64,000 nucleotides of DNA, from positions 992,001-1,056,000 of the forward strand of contig NZ_WEGH01000003.1 of assembly GCF_009604375.1 (NCBI RefSeq). Reading direction: 5' to 3'. Shown here one piece after another: positions 46,481 through 55,175 of this stretch. The position numbers were made by a program, and so were the translations under genes. How positions within the stretch are numbered: position 1 is the first letter of the stretch; the number at the start of each line of letters is the position of its first letter. Source of the stretch: Actinomadura macrotermitis. GTDB taxonomy: Bacteria; Actinomycetota; Actinomycetes; Streptosporangiales; Streptosporangiaceae. The notes under the pieces were generated by a model, which had not been told where the DNA came from, did no database searches, and saw only the letters and a list, made by a program, of their open reading frames with translations.

Positions 46481-47833
46481 TCACTTCCCCCTCACAATGG
46501 CCAGCACCTCGTCGCGGATCGCCGTCATGGTCCGCTCGTCGGCGGCCTCCGCGTTGAGGCGCAGCAGTGGCTCGGTGTTGGACGGCCGCAGGTTGAACCA
46601 CCAGTCCGCGGCGCCCACCGTCAGCCCGTCCAGTTCGTCGATCGTAACGCCGGGGCGGTCCTGGAACGCGCGCCGGACCTGCTCGGCGGCGGCCGCCTGG
46701 TCGGCGACCTCGCTGTTGATCTCGCCGGACGCGCTGTAGCGGGAGTACTCGCCGAGCAGCTGCGACAGCGTCCGCTCGGACTGCTCGCCGAGCGCGGCCA
46801 GCACGTGCAGCGCCGCCAGCATGCCCGAGTCGGCGAACCAGAAGTCGCGGAAGTAGAAGTGCGCCGAGTGCTCGCCGCCGAACACCGCGCCGGTCTCGGC
46901 CATCGTCTGCTTGATGAACGAGTGCCCGACCCGGGTGCGCACCGGCGTCCCGCCGTGCTCGGCGATGATCTCCGGCACCGCGCGGGAGGTGATCAGGTTG
47001 TGCACGATCGAGGCGCCGGGGTACTTGGCCAGCTCGCGGGCGGCGACCAGCGCGGTGATCGTGGACGGCGAGACGATCTCGCCGCGCTCGTCCACCACGA
47101 AGCAGCGGTCGGCGTCGCCGTCGAAGGCCAGCCCGATGTCGGCGCCGGTCTCGCGGACCTTGGCCTGCAGGTCGCGCAGGTTCTCCGGCTCGATCGGGTT
47201 GGCCTCGTGGTTGGGGAAGGTGCCGTCCAGCTCGAAGTACAGCGGGACCAGGTCGATCGGCAGCCCGGCGAACGTCGGCGGGACGGTGTGGCCGCCCATG
47301 CCGTTGCCCGCGTCCACCACGACCTTCAGCGGGCGGATGCCCGACAGGTCGACCAGCGTCTTCAGGTGGTCGGCGTAGCCGCTCAGCAGGTCCCGCCGGG
47401 TGATCGTGCCGGGCTTGCCGTCGTGGGCCGGGACGCCCTGCGCCACCAGGTCGCGGATGTCGTTCAGGCCGGTGTCGCGGCCGATCGGGCGGGCGCCGCC
47501 CCGGCACAGCTTCATCCCGTTGTAGCGGGCCGGGTTGTGGCTCGCGGTGAACATCACGCCGGGCAGGTCCAGCGTGCCGCTGGCGTAGTAGAGCAGGTCG
47601 GTCGAGCCGAGCCCGGCCTCGACGACGTCGGCGCCCTGCGCGGTCGCGCCGCGCGCGAAGGCGGCGGCGAGCGGGGCCGAGGAGGCGCGCATGTCGTGCG
47701 CGGTGACGACGGCGGAGGCCCCGGTCACCCGCACGAAGGCCGCGCCGACCGCCTCGGCGGTCGCGGCGTCCAGCTCCGCCGGCACCACGCCGCGGATGTC
47801 GTACGCCTTGAAGATCTTGGCGAGGTCGCCCAC
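46481..47833 (-). CDS. manB: Phosphomannomutase/phosphoglucomutase
   Basis: This 450-aa alpha-phosphohexomutase interconverts mannose-6- and mannose-1-phosphate, the step before GDP-mannose. Landmarks are the N-terminal KAYDIRGVVP, the phosphoserine motif TASHNPARYNG, the Mg2+ loop DGDADRC, the sugar-binding GGEHSAHFYFRD and the phosphate-binding RPSNTEPLLRL. It heads the operon with the Trm112-like protein, isomerase and CDF genes. The ATG at 47833 is preceded by GGGGGCAGGAG. Confidence 0.94.
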   Translation of the reverse strand: MGDLAKIFKAYDIRGVVPAELDAATAEAVGAAFVRVTGASAVVTAHDMRASSAPLAAAFARGATAQGADVVEAGLGSTDLLYYASGTLDLPGVMFTASHNPARYNGMKLCRGGARPIGRDTGLNDIRDLVAQGVPAHDGKPGTITRRDLLSGYADHLKTLVDLSGIRPLKVVVDAGNGMGGHTVPPTFAGLPIDLVPLYFELDGTFPNHEANPIEPENLRDLQAKVRETGADIGLAFDGDADRCFVVDERGEIVSPSTITALVAARELAKYPGASIVHNLITSRAVPEIIAEHGGTPVRTRVGHSFIKQTMAETGAVFGGEHSAHFYFRDFWFADSGMLAALHVLAALGEQSERTLSQLLGEYSRYSASGEINSEVADQAAAAEQVRRAFQDRPGVTIDELDGLTVGAADWWFNLRPSNTEPLLRLNAEAADERTMTAIRDEVLAIVRGK

Positions 47834-47949
47834 TCCTGCCCCCTGTTCCCGTCGTCCTTGCGGCCCCCGAGCCTACCGGCGCGGCCACAGCGGGAGGGCC
47901 GGGGCCGCACTACCCGGGGAGCCTCGCCGCGCTCAGCGGACCGGGCCTC

Positions 47950-48255
47950 CAGAGAGGGACGGCCTCGGGGCCCAAAGGGAGCGGCTTCGCTGCGGGCGGG
48001 CTGCGCCGCCCAGCCGCCCAAGGGGACGCCCGGAGTCCGGCAGAGGCGGCTCCGCCACGAGCCGGGCTGCGCTTATGGGGGGACGCCCGAAGCCCGGAAG
48101 AGGCGGTTCCGCCGTGAGCCGGGCTGCGCTTACCAGGGGGAGACGCCTGGAGTCCGGAAGGGGTGCCTTCGCTGCGGGCGGGGCCGAACCGCCCGGGAGG
48201 GGACGCCCTCACGCCCCCGGAAGGGCGGCTTCGGTGCGGGCGGGGCTTATTCCTG
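47950..48255. repeat. Five imperfect ~60-bp tandem repeats between manB and DUF3499
   Basis: GGAC(G)GCC marks recur at 47957, 48024, 48081, 48141 and 48201, spacings 67, 57, 60 and 60. Each unit continues with a GG/CC-rich stretch, a hairpin-prone GGCGG-CCGCC core in two units, and ends near GCTGCGCTTA or GGGGCTTA; the final TTA is the complement of the DUF3499 stop codon. The tract fills most of the space upstream of manB. Open frames across it are repetitive and not credible as genes. Copies drift, unlike CRISPR repeats with unique spacers. Confidence 0.7.
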
Positions 48256-48627
48256 GACGGGCTGGGTGCCGGCGGGTTCGGAGCGCAGGACGCGCAGGTG
48301 GCCGCGGCGGCCCACCTCGGTGCCCTGGCCGACCGGTTCGGCGCCGGGCGCGCCCGCCGGGCGGGCGGCCTCGCGGACGGCGTCGGCGAGGGCCTCCAGG
48401 TCGTCGGCGCTCGGCTCGGTCTCGGTCTCCACCGGCAGCCGGACCAGCTCCCAGCCCATGGGCGCGGTGAGCCTCTCGGAGTGCTCCGCGCACAGGTCGT
48501 AGCAGTGTGGCTCGGCGTACGTGGCGAGAGGCCCCAGGACAGCGGTGGAGTCGCGGTAGACGTACGTGAGCGTGAACACTGCGGGCGCCTTGCAGGCGGT
48601 GCGGGAGCAGATGCGGACGGGGCTCAC
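48247..48627 (-). CDS. DUF3499-family protein
   Basis: This 126-aa actinobacterial protein begins VSPVRICSRTACKAPAVFTL and contains a second cysteine pair in HCYDLCAEHSERLTAP, so four cysteines (two CxxxxC-type pairs) may bind zinc. It commonly lies beside a zincin-fold gene and whiB. Function is unknown. The start GTG 48627 is chosen because the family begins at this methionine equivalent. It diverges from the metallopeptidase-fold gene by 162 bases. Confidence 0.88.
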   Translation of the reverse strand: MSPVRICSRTACKAPAVFTLTYVYRDSTAVLGPLATYAEPHCYDLCAEHSERLTAPMGWELVRLPVETETEPSADDLEALADAVREAARPAGAPGAEPVGQGTEVGRRGHLRVLRSEPAGTQPVQE

Positions 48628-48789
48628 GATGGCCGACCGTACCCCGCTCCCGCCGTGTCCGCCACCACCCCGGTGCACGTGTCGCCGTTACCGGTCAATT
48701 TCCCCGGTAACGATTACATAGCGTGGCGCGCCGGGCGCGCGGGGCCGTCGCCCGGGCGGACCGCGGGGCGTGGCGGTAGGCTGGGGCAC

Positions 48790-49218
48790 GTGCGATCCCG
48801 TGTGGTTGGCGTGCGGCGCCGCGACCGGCACGGCCGCGGCCTCCGCGGCCCGCTGACGCCCCCGCAGGCCCCGGTCTCCCGCACCCGCGCCGAGCGTTTC
48901 GACGACCTGGTCGCGGGCGAGGTGGCGCGGCTCGGCGGCCGCTGGGAGCGCGAGCTGGCGCAGGTGGAGTTCGTCGTCGAGGACGTCCCCGACGTCGGCC
49001 CGGACCCGGTGGACACGGTGCCGCTCGGCGGCACCGAGCCCGGCGAGCCGGGCCGCCCGGTCCGCATCGTGGTCTACCGCCGGCCGGTGGAGGCGCGCGC
49101 CGAGGGCGAGGCGGCCACCTCCCGGCTGATCCGCGACGTGCTGGTGGAGGAGGTCGCCGACCTGCTGGGGATGTCCCCCGAGTCGGTCGACCCGAGCTAC
49201 GACTCGCCCGACGACTAG
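48790..49218 (+). CDS. Zincin-like metallopeptidase-family protein lacking HExxH
   Basis: This 142-aa protein belongs to the small metallopeptidase-fold family found beside DUF3499. The position of the HExxH zinc motif is occupied by LVEEVADLLG, so histidines are absent and it is probably not a protease. The conserved core (RFDDLVAGEVARLG ... VEFVVEDVPDVG ... RIVVYRRPVE) is intact. The start GTG 48790 is the first plausible codon; a later start near residue 35 is possible. Its stop overlaps the DUF5719 stop by 4 bases. Confidence 0.8.
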   Translation: MRSRVVGVRRRDRHGRGLRGPLTPPQAPVSRTRAERFDDLVAGEVARLGGRWERELAQVEFVVEDVPDVGPDPVDTVPLGGTEPGEPGRPVRIVVYRRPVEARAEGEAATSRLIRDVLVEEVADLLGMSPESVDPSYDSPDD

Positions 49219-50522
49219 CGCGCGCCGACCGGCGGCAGCCAGGTGGTGCGGGCCGCCGGGACGAGCGGCAGCACCGTGATCCGGCCGTCGGCGACGGTGG
49301 TGCGGGCGGCGTGCACCGGCCCCGATCCGGCCAGCGGGACGACCGTCATGCCGGTTCCGCCGGCGGCGAGCGGCCGCTCCACCGTCCGCCCCGCCGGGAC
49401 GTCGATGCGTGTCCCGGCGACCTGGACGTGCGCGGGCCCCTCCGGCGCGGTCAGGCTGAGCCAGGACGGCAGGCGGGCGTCGGCGGCGAACGCGCCGTCC
49501 GCGCCGAGCGGCGGGGTGGCCGTCCCGTAGGCGACGTCGCCGCCGCTCGCGACGGAGAACCCGGCGGCGACGGGGCGGTCGGCGGTGAGCCGGACGGCGG
49601 CGGGCCGGCCCGCCAGGGCGCGGTCCAGGTCGACGGTGGTGACGGTCCGGGCGGGCGCGTCCAGCACCTCCTGGCCCTGCGGGGCGAACGCGCCCTGCCC
49701 GGTGAGGACCTGGATCCGCACGCGGGCGTCGGCGTCGCCGGGGACCGCGACGGCCAGCCGCCGCGCGCCCGGCCCGCCCGGCACCCCCGGGACGATCAGC
49801 GCGCGGGCCGGTTCCGGGGCGAGCGGCAGCCAGTCGGCGCCCCGCCCGGCCCGGGCGTGCGCCGACGCCGCGACCCGGCCCACGGTGGCGTGCACGCGCA
49901 GCGCGAGGTCGCGGGCGCCCGCGACGATGTCGCCGAGGCCCTCCCCCGGCGCGCCGAGCCGCACGACCCTGGTGGCGTGCGGGGCGACGGGGACGCCGCG
50001 CCCGTCGGGGGTGTCGAGCGGGCCCTCGCCGGACAGCGCGGTGATGTCGACCGCGGCGGTCCGGTCGTCGGCGTTGGCGAGGTGCAGTTCGAGGCGGGCG
50101 CCGGCGGCCGGGCCGGGGCCGAGGAACCACAGGTCGGTGCCGGGCGCCGCGCAGCGGACGGCGGCGAGGCCGCGGTCGGTGGTGCGTTCGGCGGCCAGGC
50201 CGGCGGCGAGGTCGCCGTCCGCCCGGACGACGACGGGCCCGGCGCGGTCGCCCGTCCAGGCCGCGCCCGGGGCGTTGGTGGCGGCGAGCGTCGCGCCGCC
50301 GGCGGCCGTGACGGCGAGGCGGCCGGGCCGCTGCGGGAGCGCCCGCACGGTCGTGGTGCCGTCGCCGCCGGGGCAGGCGGCCAGCGCGAAGGTGATCGGC
50401 ACCCGTGTCCCTGCGGGGGCCTGGCGGGCGGCGGGCCGGGACAGTTGCGCCGCCCCGTACAGCGCCGCGACCGCGACCGGCACGAGGAGCGCGGGGGCGA
50501 GGCGGGAGCGGAGGTCCATCAT
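49215..50522 (-). CDS. DUF5719-family secreted/membrane-anchored protein
   Basis: This 435-aa protein has an N-terminal membrane segment (LAPALLVPVAVAALYGAAQ) and a large Ala/Gly/Val-rich extracellular domain of repeating beta segments. It belongs to the DUF5719 family, usually located directly after the large glycosyltransferase gene. It overlaps that gene by 4 bases, so the two are translated together; this suggests assistance in glycan assembly at the membrane. Confidence 0.85.
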   Translation of the reverse strand: MMDLRSRLAPALLVPVAVAALYGAAQLSRPAARQAPAGTRVPITFALAACPGGDGTTTVRALPQRPGRLAVTAAGGATLAATNAPGAAWTGDRAGPVVVRADGDLAAGLAAERTTDRGLAAVRCAAPGTDLWFLGPGPAAGARLELHLANADDRTAAVDITALSGEGPLDTPDGRGVPVAPHATRVVRLGAPGEGLGDIVAGARDLALRVHATVGRVAASAHARAGRGADWLPLAPEPARALIVPGVPGGPGARRLAVAVPGDADARVRIQVLTGQGAFAPQGQEVLDAPARTVTTVDLDRALAGRPAAVRLTADRPVAAGFSVASGGDVAYGTATPPLGADGAFAADARLPSWLSLTAPEGPAHVQVAGTRIDVPAGRTVERPLAAGGTGMTVVPLAGSGPVHAARTTVADGRITVLPLVPAARTTWLPPVGAR

Positions 50523-53476
50523 GGGACCGGCTCGTGCCGGACCTGGACGCGGCGGCGCCGGGCGCCCGGCAGCGCCAGGGCGATCACCAGCAGCGTCCCG
50601 GCGCCCTGGAGGACGAGCCAGATGTGCCGCAGCAGCATGCCGCGCCGCTCGTCGAACACGCCCCCGGCGGGCGGGATGCGGTAGCCCTGCGCCCAGCCGT
50701 CCACGGTGGTGGACGCGGCGTCGCGGCCGTCCAGGGTGGCGTGCCAGCCGCCGTCCGCCGGTTCGGCCAGCAGCAGCGTGCGGGGGCCGCCGGGCGGGAT
50801 GCGGACGGGGCCGTGCGCGGGCAGCGGGGTGACGGCGGCGCCGTCCAGCAGCATCCGGCGCCCGGCCGGGGGCTGGACGCGCCAGGCGGCGAACTCGGTG
50901 GTGCGGCTGAGGCGGGTCAGTTCGGGTGCGGCGTCCAGCACGGCGGTAAGAGGCTCACGGCCTGGATAGCGGACCATGACGTACTGGACACCCATCCGGG
51001 CGAGGGCCGTGCCGTCGTCGCCGGGCCGGGCCCCGGCGAGCGCGGCGGCGAGGCGGTCCATGCGGCGCCGGGCGCGGTCGTCGGCCGGGGTCTCGGCCTC
51101 GCCGAGCACGGGGGCGGCGCCGCGCAGCACGGTGTAGGTGACGCGGCCGTCGGGGTCTTGGCGCAGGGCGAGGGTGCGGGGGCCTTCGGGGCCGTTCAGG
51201 TAGGCGGGGAAGGCGTCAGGGTCGACGCGCCCCAGCGGCCCGTCCCGGCCGTTGCCGATCCAGGACGCGGCGGCCAGCAGCGGTGTGCTCACCACCGCCG
51301 CGAGGATCAGTGCCGCGACGAGCCGGTGCGTCCGCAGCGCGCGCCGCACGGCGGCGGTCGCGGCGGCCAGCAGCCCGACGGCGGCGGCCAGCAGTGCGAC
51401 GCCGGGCCAGGCGGGGGCCGCGTCGGCGCCCTTGGTCACGGTCATGGCGGACGCCAGGATCGCGACCAGCACCCCCGCCAGGGCCAGCAGCCAGCCCGTC
51501 AGCACGACGCGGCGGCCGCTGCGGGCCCAGAGCGCGCAGCCGGCCGCCAGCGGCAGCCCGAGCATGATCCAGGGCGCGGGCGTGCCCGGCCCGCCGGGGT
51601 TCAGGGTGAGCAGCCCGGCGGCGGTCGCGGGCGGCGTGGCCGGCGCGTGCAGGCCCGCCTCCAGCAGGAACCGCGAGGGGTGCCGGAGCAGGCCCGCCGT
51701 CCAGGGCAGGAGCAGCAGCGGCGGGACGCCGAGCGCGATCACCAGGTGGCGGCGGACGCGCCCGCCGGGCCGTCCGAACAGCGCCCAGACGGCCGCGCCG
51801 CCGAGCGCCGCGAGCAGCCACGCCAGCGGGACGAACGCCAGTACGACGGTGAGCAGCAGGGCCGTCGCCCACGCGGCCCGGCCCGCGGGCCTGGCGTCCG
51901 CGGTGAGCATCCGGGACGCGGTGAGAGCGATCAGCGGCAGCAGGACGGCGACGACGGCGGTGCCGAGGCGCCCGCCGGAGATGGCGCCGGTCGCGGGCGG
52001 GAGCAGCGCGTACGTCGCGGCGAACCAGACCCGCAGCGCCGCCGCGTCGCGCGGGATCAGCAGCCGGGACGCGCGGTAGGCGGTGAGGCCGGCCAGCGGG
52101 ACGCTGCCGAGCAGCAGCAGCGAGATCAGCAGCCACGGCTTGCCCAGCAGCAGCGTGGACAGCGCGGCGAGGACGGCGATGTAGGGCGGGCTCCCGGCGG
52201 ACGAGCCGAGGCCCGCCGGATGCCATCCCGACAGGTACTGCCCCCACAGGTCGCCCGCACCGCCCGGGGCGGGCACCAGCGCGCCGCCGCCGAGGGCGCC
52301 GCCCGCCGGCACCCGGGACCGCTCGGCCGCCACCGTGATCACACCGAGGCCGAGCACGAGCGGCGCGGCGGGACGGGCCAGCAGGCGGCGCACCGGGCCC
52401 GGCCCGCGCGGGGCCGGCGCCTCGTCCCCGCCGAACCGGCCGGCGACCGCCTCGGCGGCGCGGCGGAGCGCGACCCGGCGCGGCAGGAAGCGGCGGACCG
52501 CGCGGTACGCCTGCGCACGGCCCTTGGCGCGCGCCGAGCGCATCCGCCAGAACCCGACGGGGGCGCCCAGCACGCCGCCGAACGCGGCCAGCTCGTCGCG
52601 GGCGGCGTCGGGGCGCTTGACGGCCAGCAGGCAGAGCGCCCGCACCAGCGCGGCCCAGCCGTTGCGCAGCAGGGCCTGCGGCAGGCGGCGGGCGGGCAGG
52701 TTGCCGAGCAGCGCGTAGAGGGCGTTGCGGCGGTCGCGGCGGCGGTGGCTCCCGGCCACGGCGCCGGTCTCGCGCAGGCCCCGGCGGGACGCCTCGGCGT
52801 GGTGCACGACGGCGTCGCCCGCGAGGACCACCCGGTGGCCGGCGGCGTGCGCGCGCCAGCAGAAGTCGACGTCGTCGCGGAACAGGCCGAACGCGGGGTC
52901 GAAGCCGCCGAGCCGGTCCCAGGCGTCGCGGCGGACGAGCATCCCGGCGCTGCCGACGGCCAGCACGTCCCGGACACCGTCGTGCTGGCCCTGGTCGTAC
53001 TCGCGGCCGTCCAGGCCGGTGTGGCGGCGGGTCGCGCCGTCGATCGCCACACCCGCCTCCAGCAGGACGGCCCGGTCGTCCCAGTCGCGGACCTTGGGCC
53101 CGGCGACGGCGATGCGCGGGTCGGCGCCGGCGGCGCGCAGCAGGCAGGCGAGCGCGTCGTGCGCCGGCGCGCAGTCGTCGTGCAGCAGCCAGAGCCACTG
53201 CATCGTCTCCGGCGACGGCCCGGGGAGGTCGCGCAGCGCTTCGGCGACGGCCGCGCCGTAGCCGGTGGCGCGGGGCAGGGTGCGGACGTTCCCGGCGCCC
53301 GCGACCTCGGCGAGCACGGCGGGGCCGCGGTCGCGGCTGCCGGTGTCGGCGACGGTGAGCCGGTCGGCCGGGCGGGACTGGGTGAGCAGCGCCTTCAGCG
53401 CCGCGGGCAGCCAGCGCGCGCCGTCGTGGACGACCAGGACGGCGGTGACGTGGTGACGATCGAGAGTGGGCGACAC
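50519..53476 (-). CDS. Large GT2-family membrane glycosyltransferase
   Basis: This 985-aa protein joins a GT-A domain of family 2 (residues about 8-260: VTAVLVVHDGARWLPAALKALL, the metal-binding LHDDCAPAHDA, and FRDDVDFCWRAHAAGH) to a long polytopic part with roughly a dozen membrane segments and a periplasmic-type C-terminal domain. Such enzymes polymerise or modify envelope polysaccharides in actinomycetes; their substrates are usually unknown. The GTG at 53476 is the only start near the GT-A domain. DUF5719 follows with a 4-base overlap. Confidence 0.9.
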   Translation of the reverse strand: MSPTLDRHHVTAVLVVHDGARWLPAALKALLTQSRPADRLTVADTGSRDRGPAVLAEVAGAGNVRTLPRATGYGAAVAEALRDLPGPSPETMQWLWLLHDDCAPAHDALACLLRAAGADPRIAVAGPKVRDWDDRAVLLEAGVAIDGATRRHTGLDGREYDQGQHDGVRDVLAVGSAGMLVRRDAWDRLGGFDPAFGLFRDDVDFCWRAHAAGHRVVLAGDAVVHHAEASRRGLRETGAVAGSHRRRDRRNALYALLGNLPARRLPQALLRNGWAALVRALCLLAVKRPDAARDELAAFGGVLGAPVGFWRMRSARAKGRAQAYRAVRRFLPRRVALRRAAEAVAGRFGGDEAPAPRGPGPVRRLLARPAAPLVLGLGVITVAAERSRVPAGGALGGGALVPAPGGAGDLWGQYLSGWHPAGLGSSAGSPPYIAVLAALSTLLLGKPWLLISLLLLGSVPLAGLTAYRASRLLIPRDAAALRVWFAATYALLPPATGAISGGRLGTAVVAVLLPLIALTASRMLTADARPAGRAAWATALLLTVVLAFVPLAWLLAALGGAAVWALFGRPGGRVRRHLVIALGVPPLLLLPWTAGLLRHPSRFLLEAGLHAPATPPATAAGLLTLNPGGPGTPAPWIMLGLPLAAGCALWARSGRRVVLTGWLLALAGVLVAILASAMTVTKGADAAPAWPGVALLAAAVGLLAAATAAVRRALRTHRLVAALILAAVVSTPLLAAASWIGNGRDGPLGRVDPDAFPAYLNGPEGPRTLALRQDPDGRVTYTVLRGAAPVLGEAETPADDRARRRMDRLAAALAGARPGDDGTALARMGVQYVMVRYPGREPLTAVLDAAPELTRLSRTTEFAAWRVQPPAGRRMLLDGAAVTPLPAHGPVRIPPGGPRTLLLAEPADGGWHATLDGRDAASTTVDGWAQGYRIPPAGGVFDERRGMLLRHIWLVLQGAGTLLVIALALPGARRRRVQVRHEPVP

Positions 53477-53643
53477 GGAACCGCGCGATCTCGTGGGGGA
53501 AAGCCGTCAGCCGTGCCGCCCCGAAGGGCCGCACGGCTGACAACTGTACGCGTGACCGCCAGGAACCTTCCCGAATCCCCACATATCATCCGGGTCTTGC
53601 CTGGGGGTCTTCCCGCGGTCGCGCTCCGTTCACTCCGCCTGGA

Positions 53644-53907
53644 TCAGACGGCCTGGCGCTTCAGCTTGCGACGTTCCCGCTCCGACAGTCCCCCCCAAAT
53701 ACCGAAACGCTCATCATGCTGAAGCGCGTACTCCAGGCACTCCGCCCGAACCTCGCATGCCCGGCACACCTTCTTGGCTTCACGAGTGGACCCGCCCTTC
53801 TCCGGAAAGAACGCCTCCGGGTCCGTCTGCGCGCACAGGGCACGCTCCTGCCAGCCCATCTCTTCGCCGTCTGTGCCGTGCGCCAGCGGGATCACTACCT
53901 CGCTCAC
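53644..53907 (-). CDS. WhiB-family iron-sulfur transcription factor (WhiB2/WhmD-like)
   Basis: This 87-aa protein has the four cluster cysteines (Cys25, Cys48, Cys51, Cys57), the GIWGG turn (residues 69-73) and a basic C-terminal tail (ERERRKLKRQAV). Its position between the glycosyltransferase region and fbiA matches WhiB2 of mycobacteria and WhmD of Streptomyces, which control septation. AGGAGGTG lies 4 bases before GTG 53907; upstream frame extension is spurious. Confidence 0.95.
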   Translation of the reverse strand: MSEVVIPLAHGTDGEEMGWQERALCAQTDPEAFFPEKGGSTREAKKVCRACEVRAECLEYALQHDERFGIWGGLSERERRKLKRQAV

Positions 53908-54110
53908 AGCGCACCTCCTAGCCCGTGGAGCCCCCTGGTCAATGCCTTCCCTCGAGCTCCGTCCCCCGAGAAGGCATAGAACTACACCCACGAAATTACA
54001 CGTGTGTAGTACCCGCTCCGTCAAGCGGAACGAGTTTGTCATGGGGCAATGAGGGGTTTTTGGGGTATCGGCTGCGATCTGCTTTGACCAGAGATCAGAT
54101 AATCACTGCA

Positions 54111-55040
54111 TCACTGAGGTGGACGGTTGTCGCGATACCAATCGCCACCCTCGCCCTGCTGCCCCTCGCCCTGTCGGGGCTGCTGACCATACCCCTGCTG
54201 ACCAAGACCATGCGGGGTCCCCGTGGAACCGGGCTGGTTAGGGTCCGGTTCGCCCGATCCGCCGTAGGCACGGGTCCATTCGCCCATGCTCTCGTCCTCG
54301 GCCTCCTGCGCCGGCCCCGGCTGCGGGGAGGCCTGGTACTGCTGCTGCTCCGGCTGACCGTACTGCTGCTCGGGCTGGCCGTACTGCTGGTACTGCTGCT
54401 GCGCGTACTGCTGCTGGTCGTAACCCGCCGGCTGCGTGCCCTGCGGGTTGCCCTGCTGTCCGAACTGCTGGCCGTACTGCTGGTACTGCTGCTCTTGCGG
54501 CTGCCCGTACTGGGGCTGCTGCCCGAACTGCTGGGGCTGACCCTGCTGGTACCCGAAGTCGGGGTAGCCGCCCTGCGGCATCTGCCCGGCGGGCTTCGGC
54601 CGCGGCGGCATCATCCCCTGGAAGACCGTGAAGACGAACCAGCCGGCGACGCCGACCACCGCAAGCTTGGAGGCCCCGTACAGGAAGACCGCCAGCTTGG
54701 AGCCCGCGCCGGCGTACTCGGAGCTGACGAGCATCGCGCTCAGCCAGCACACGACGCCGAACAGCGCGATGCCGCCGAGGATGCCGAGCGCCCCCATCGT
54801 GATCGTGCGGGCCTGCCCGCTCTCGGCCGGCCAGTTCACCAGCGCGACCGCCAGCACCAGCAGCGCCACGGTCGCGACCTGGGTGAAGAAGCCCGACTGG
54901 GTCTCGCCGAATGCGCGGTAGGTGAATCCGCCGCCGCCCACGAACAGGGCCATCAGGCCGGCCAGCAATTGCAGGCCCGCGGAGACGAGCAATACCCAGG
55001 CGGCCGGTTCGCGCAGGCGCTGGACGGCTTCCTTGTTCAC
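54111..55040 (-). CDS. Membrane protein with Gln/Tyr-rich repeat tail
   Basis: This 309-aa protein has four hydrophobic segments in its first 150 residues and a C-terminal half of QQYGQP/QQYQQ-type repeats, ending with an acidic and Gly-rich tail. The composition suggests a disordered cytoplasmic or extracellular tail attached to a small membrane domain; no enzymatic motif is seen. GTG 55040 is favoured by GGGAGA 8 bases upstream; a TTG at 55064 is possible. It lies between whiB and fbiA. Confidence 0.8.
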   Translation of the reverse strand: MNKEAVQRLREPAAWVLLVSAGLQLLAGLMALFVGGGGFTYRAFGETQSGFFTQVATVALLVLAVALVNWPAESGQARTITMGALGILGGIALFGVVCWLSAMLVSSEYAGAGSKLAVFLYGASKLAVVGVAGWFVFTVFQGMMPPRPKPAGQMPQGGYPDFGYQQGQPQQFGQQPQYGQPQEQQYQQYGQQFGQQGNPQGTQPAGYDQQQYAQQQYQQYGQPEQQYGQPEQQQYQASPQPGPAQEAEDESMGEWTRAYGGSGEPDPNQPGSTGTPHGLGQQGYGQQPRQGEGQQGEGGDWYRDNRPPQ

Positions 55041-55175
55041 GACGGCATCTCCCGACAGAGGCAATCCGGATTACATCGCAAAGCTTTGCACATCACGCCC
55101 CCCACCGTCTCTTCCCGCCACCCACCGGCCGAGCCCGGCGCGGCACCGGTCCCGGACCGGCCCTAGGCTTGCCGC

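Noticed and set aside
47950..48255. CRISPR array
   Set aside because: Units are contiguous, degenerate and lack unique spacers; no cas genes are nearby apart from the TnpB-like gene, which is not a CRISPR component.
50405..53722. Long plus-strand frame opposite the glycosyltransferase gene
   Set aside because: It is an antisense shadow with Gly/Arg/Gln-rich sequence; the minus strand encodes a clear GT2 protein with membrane segments.
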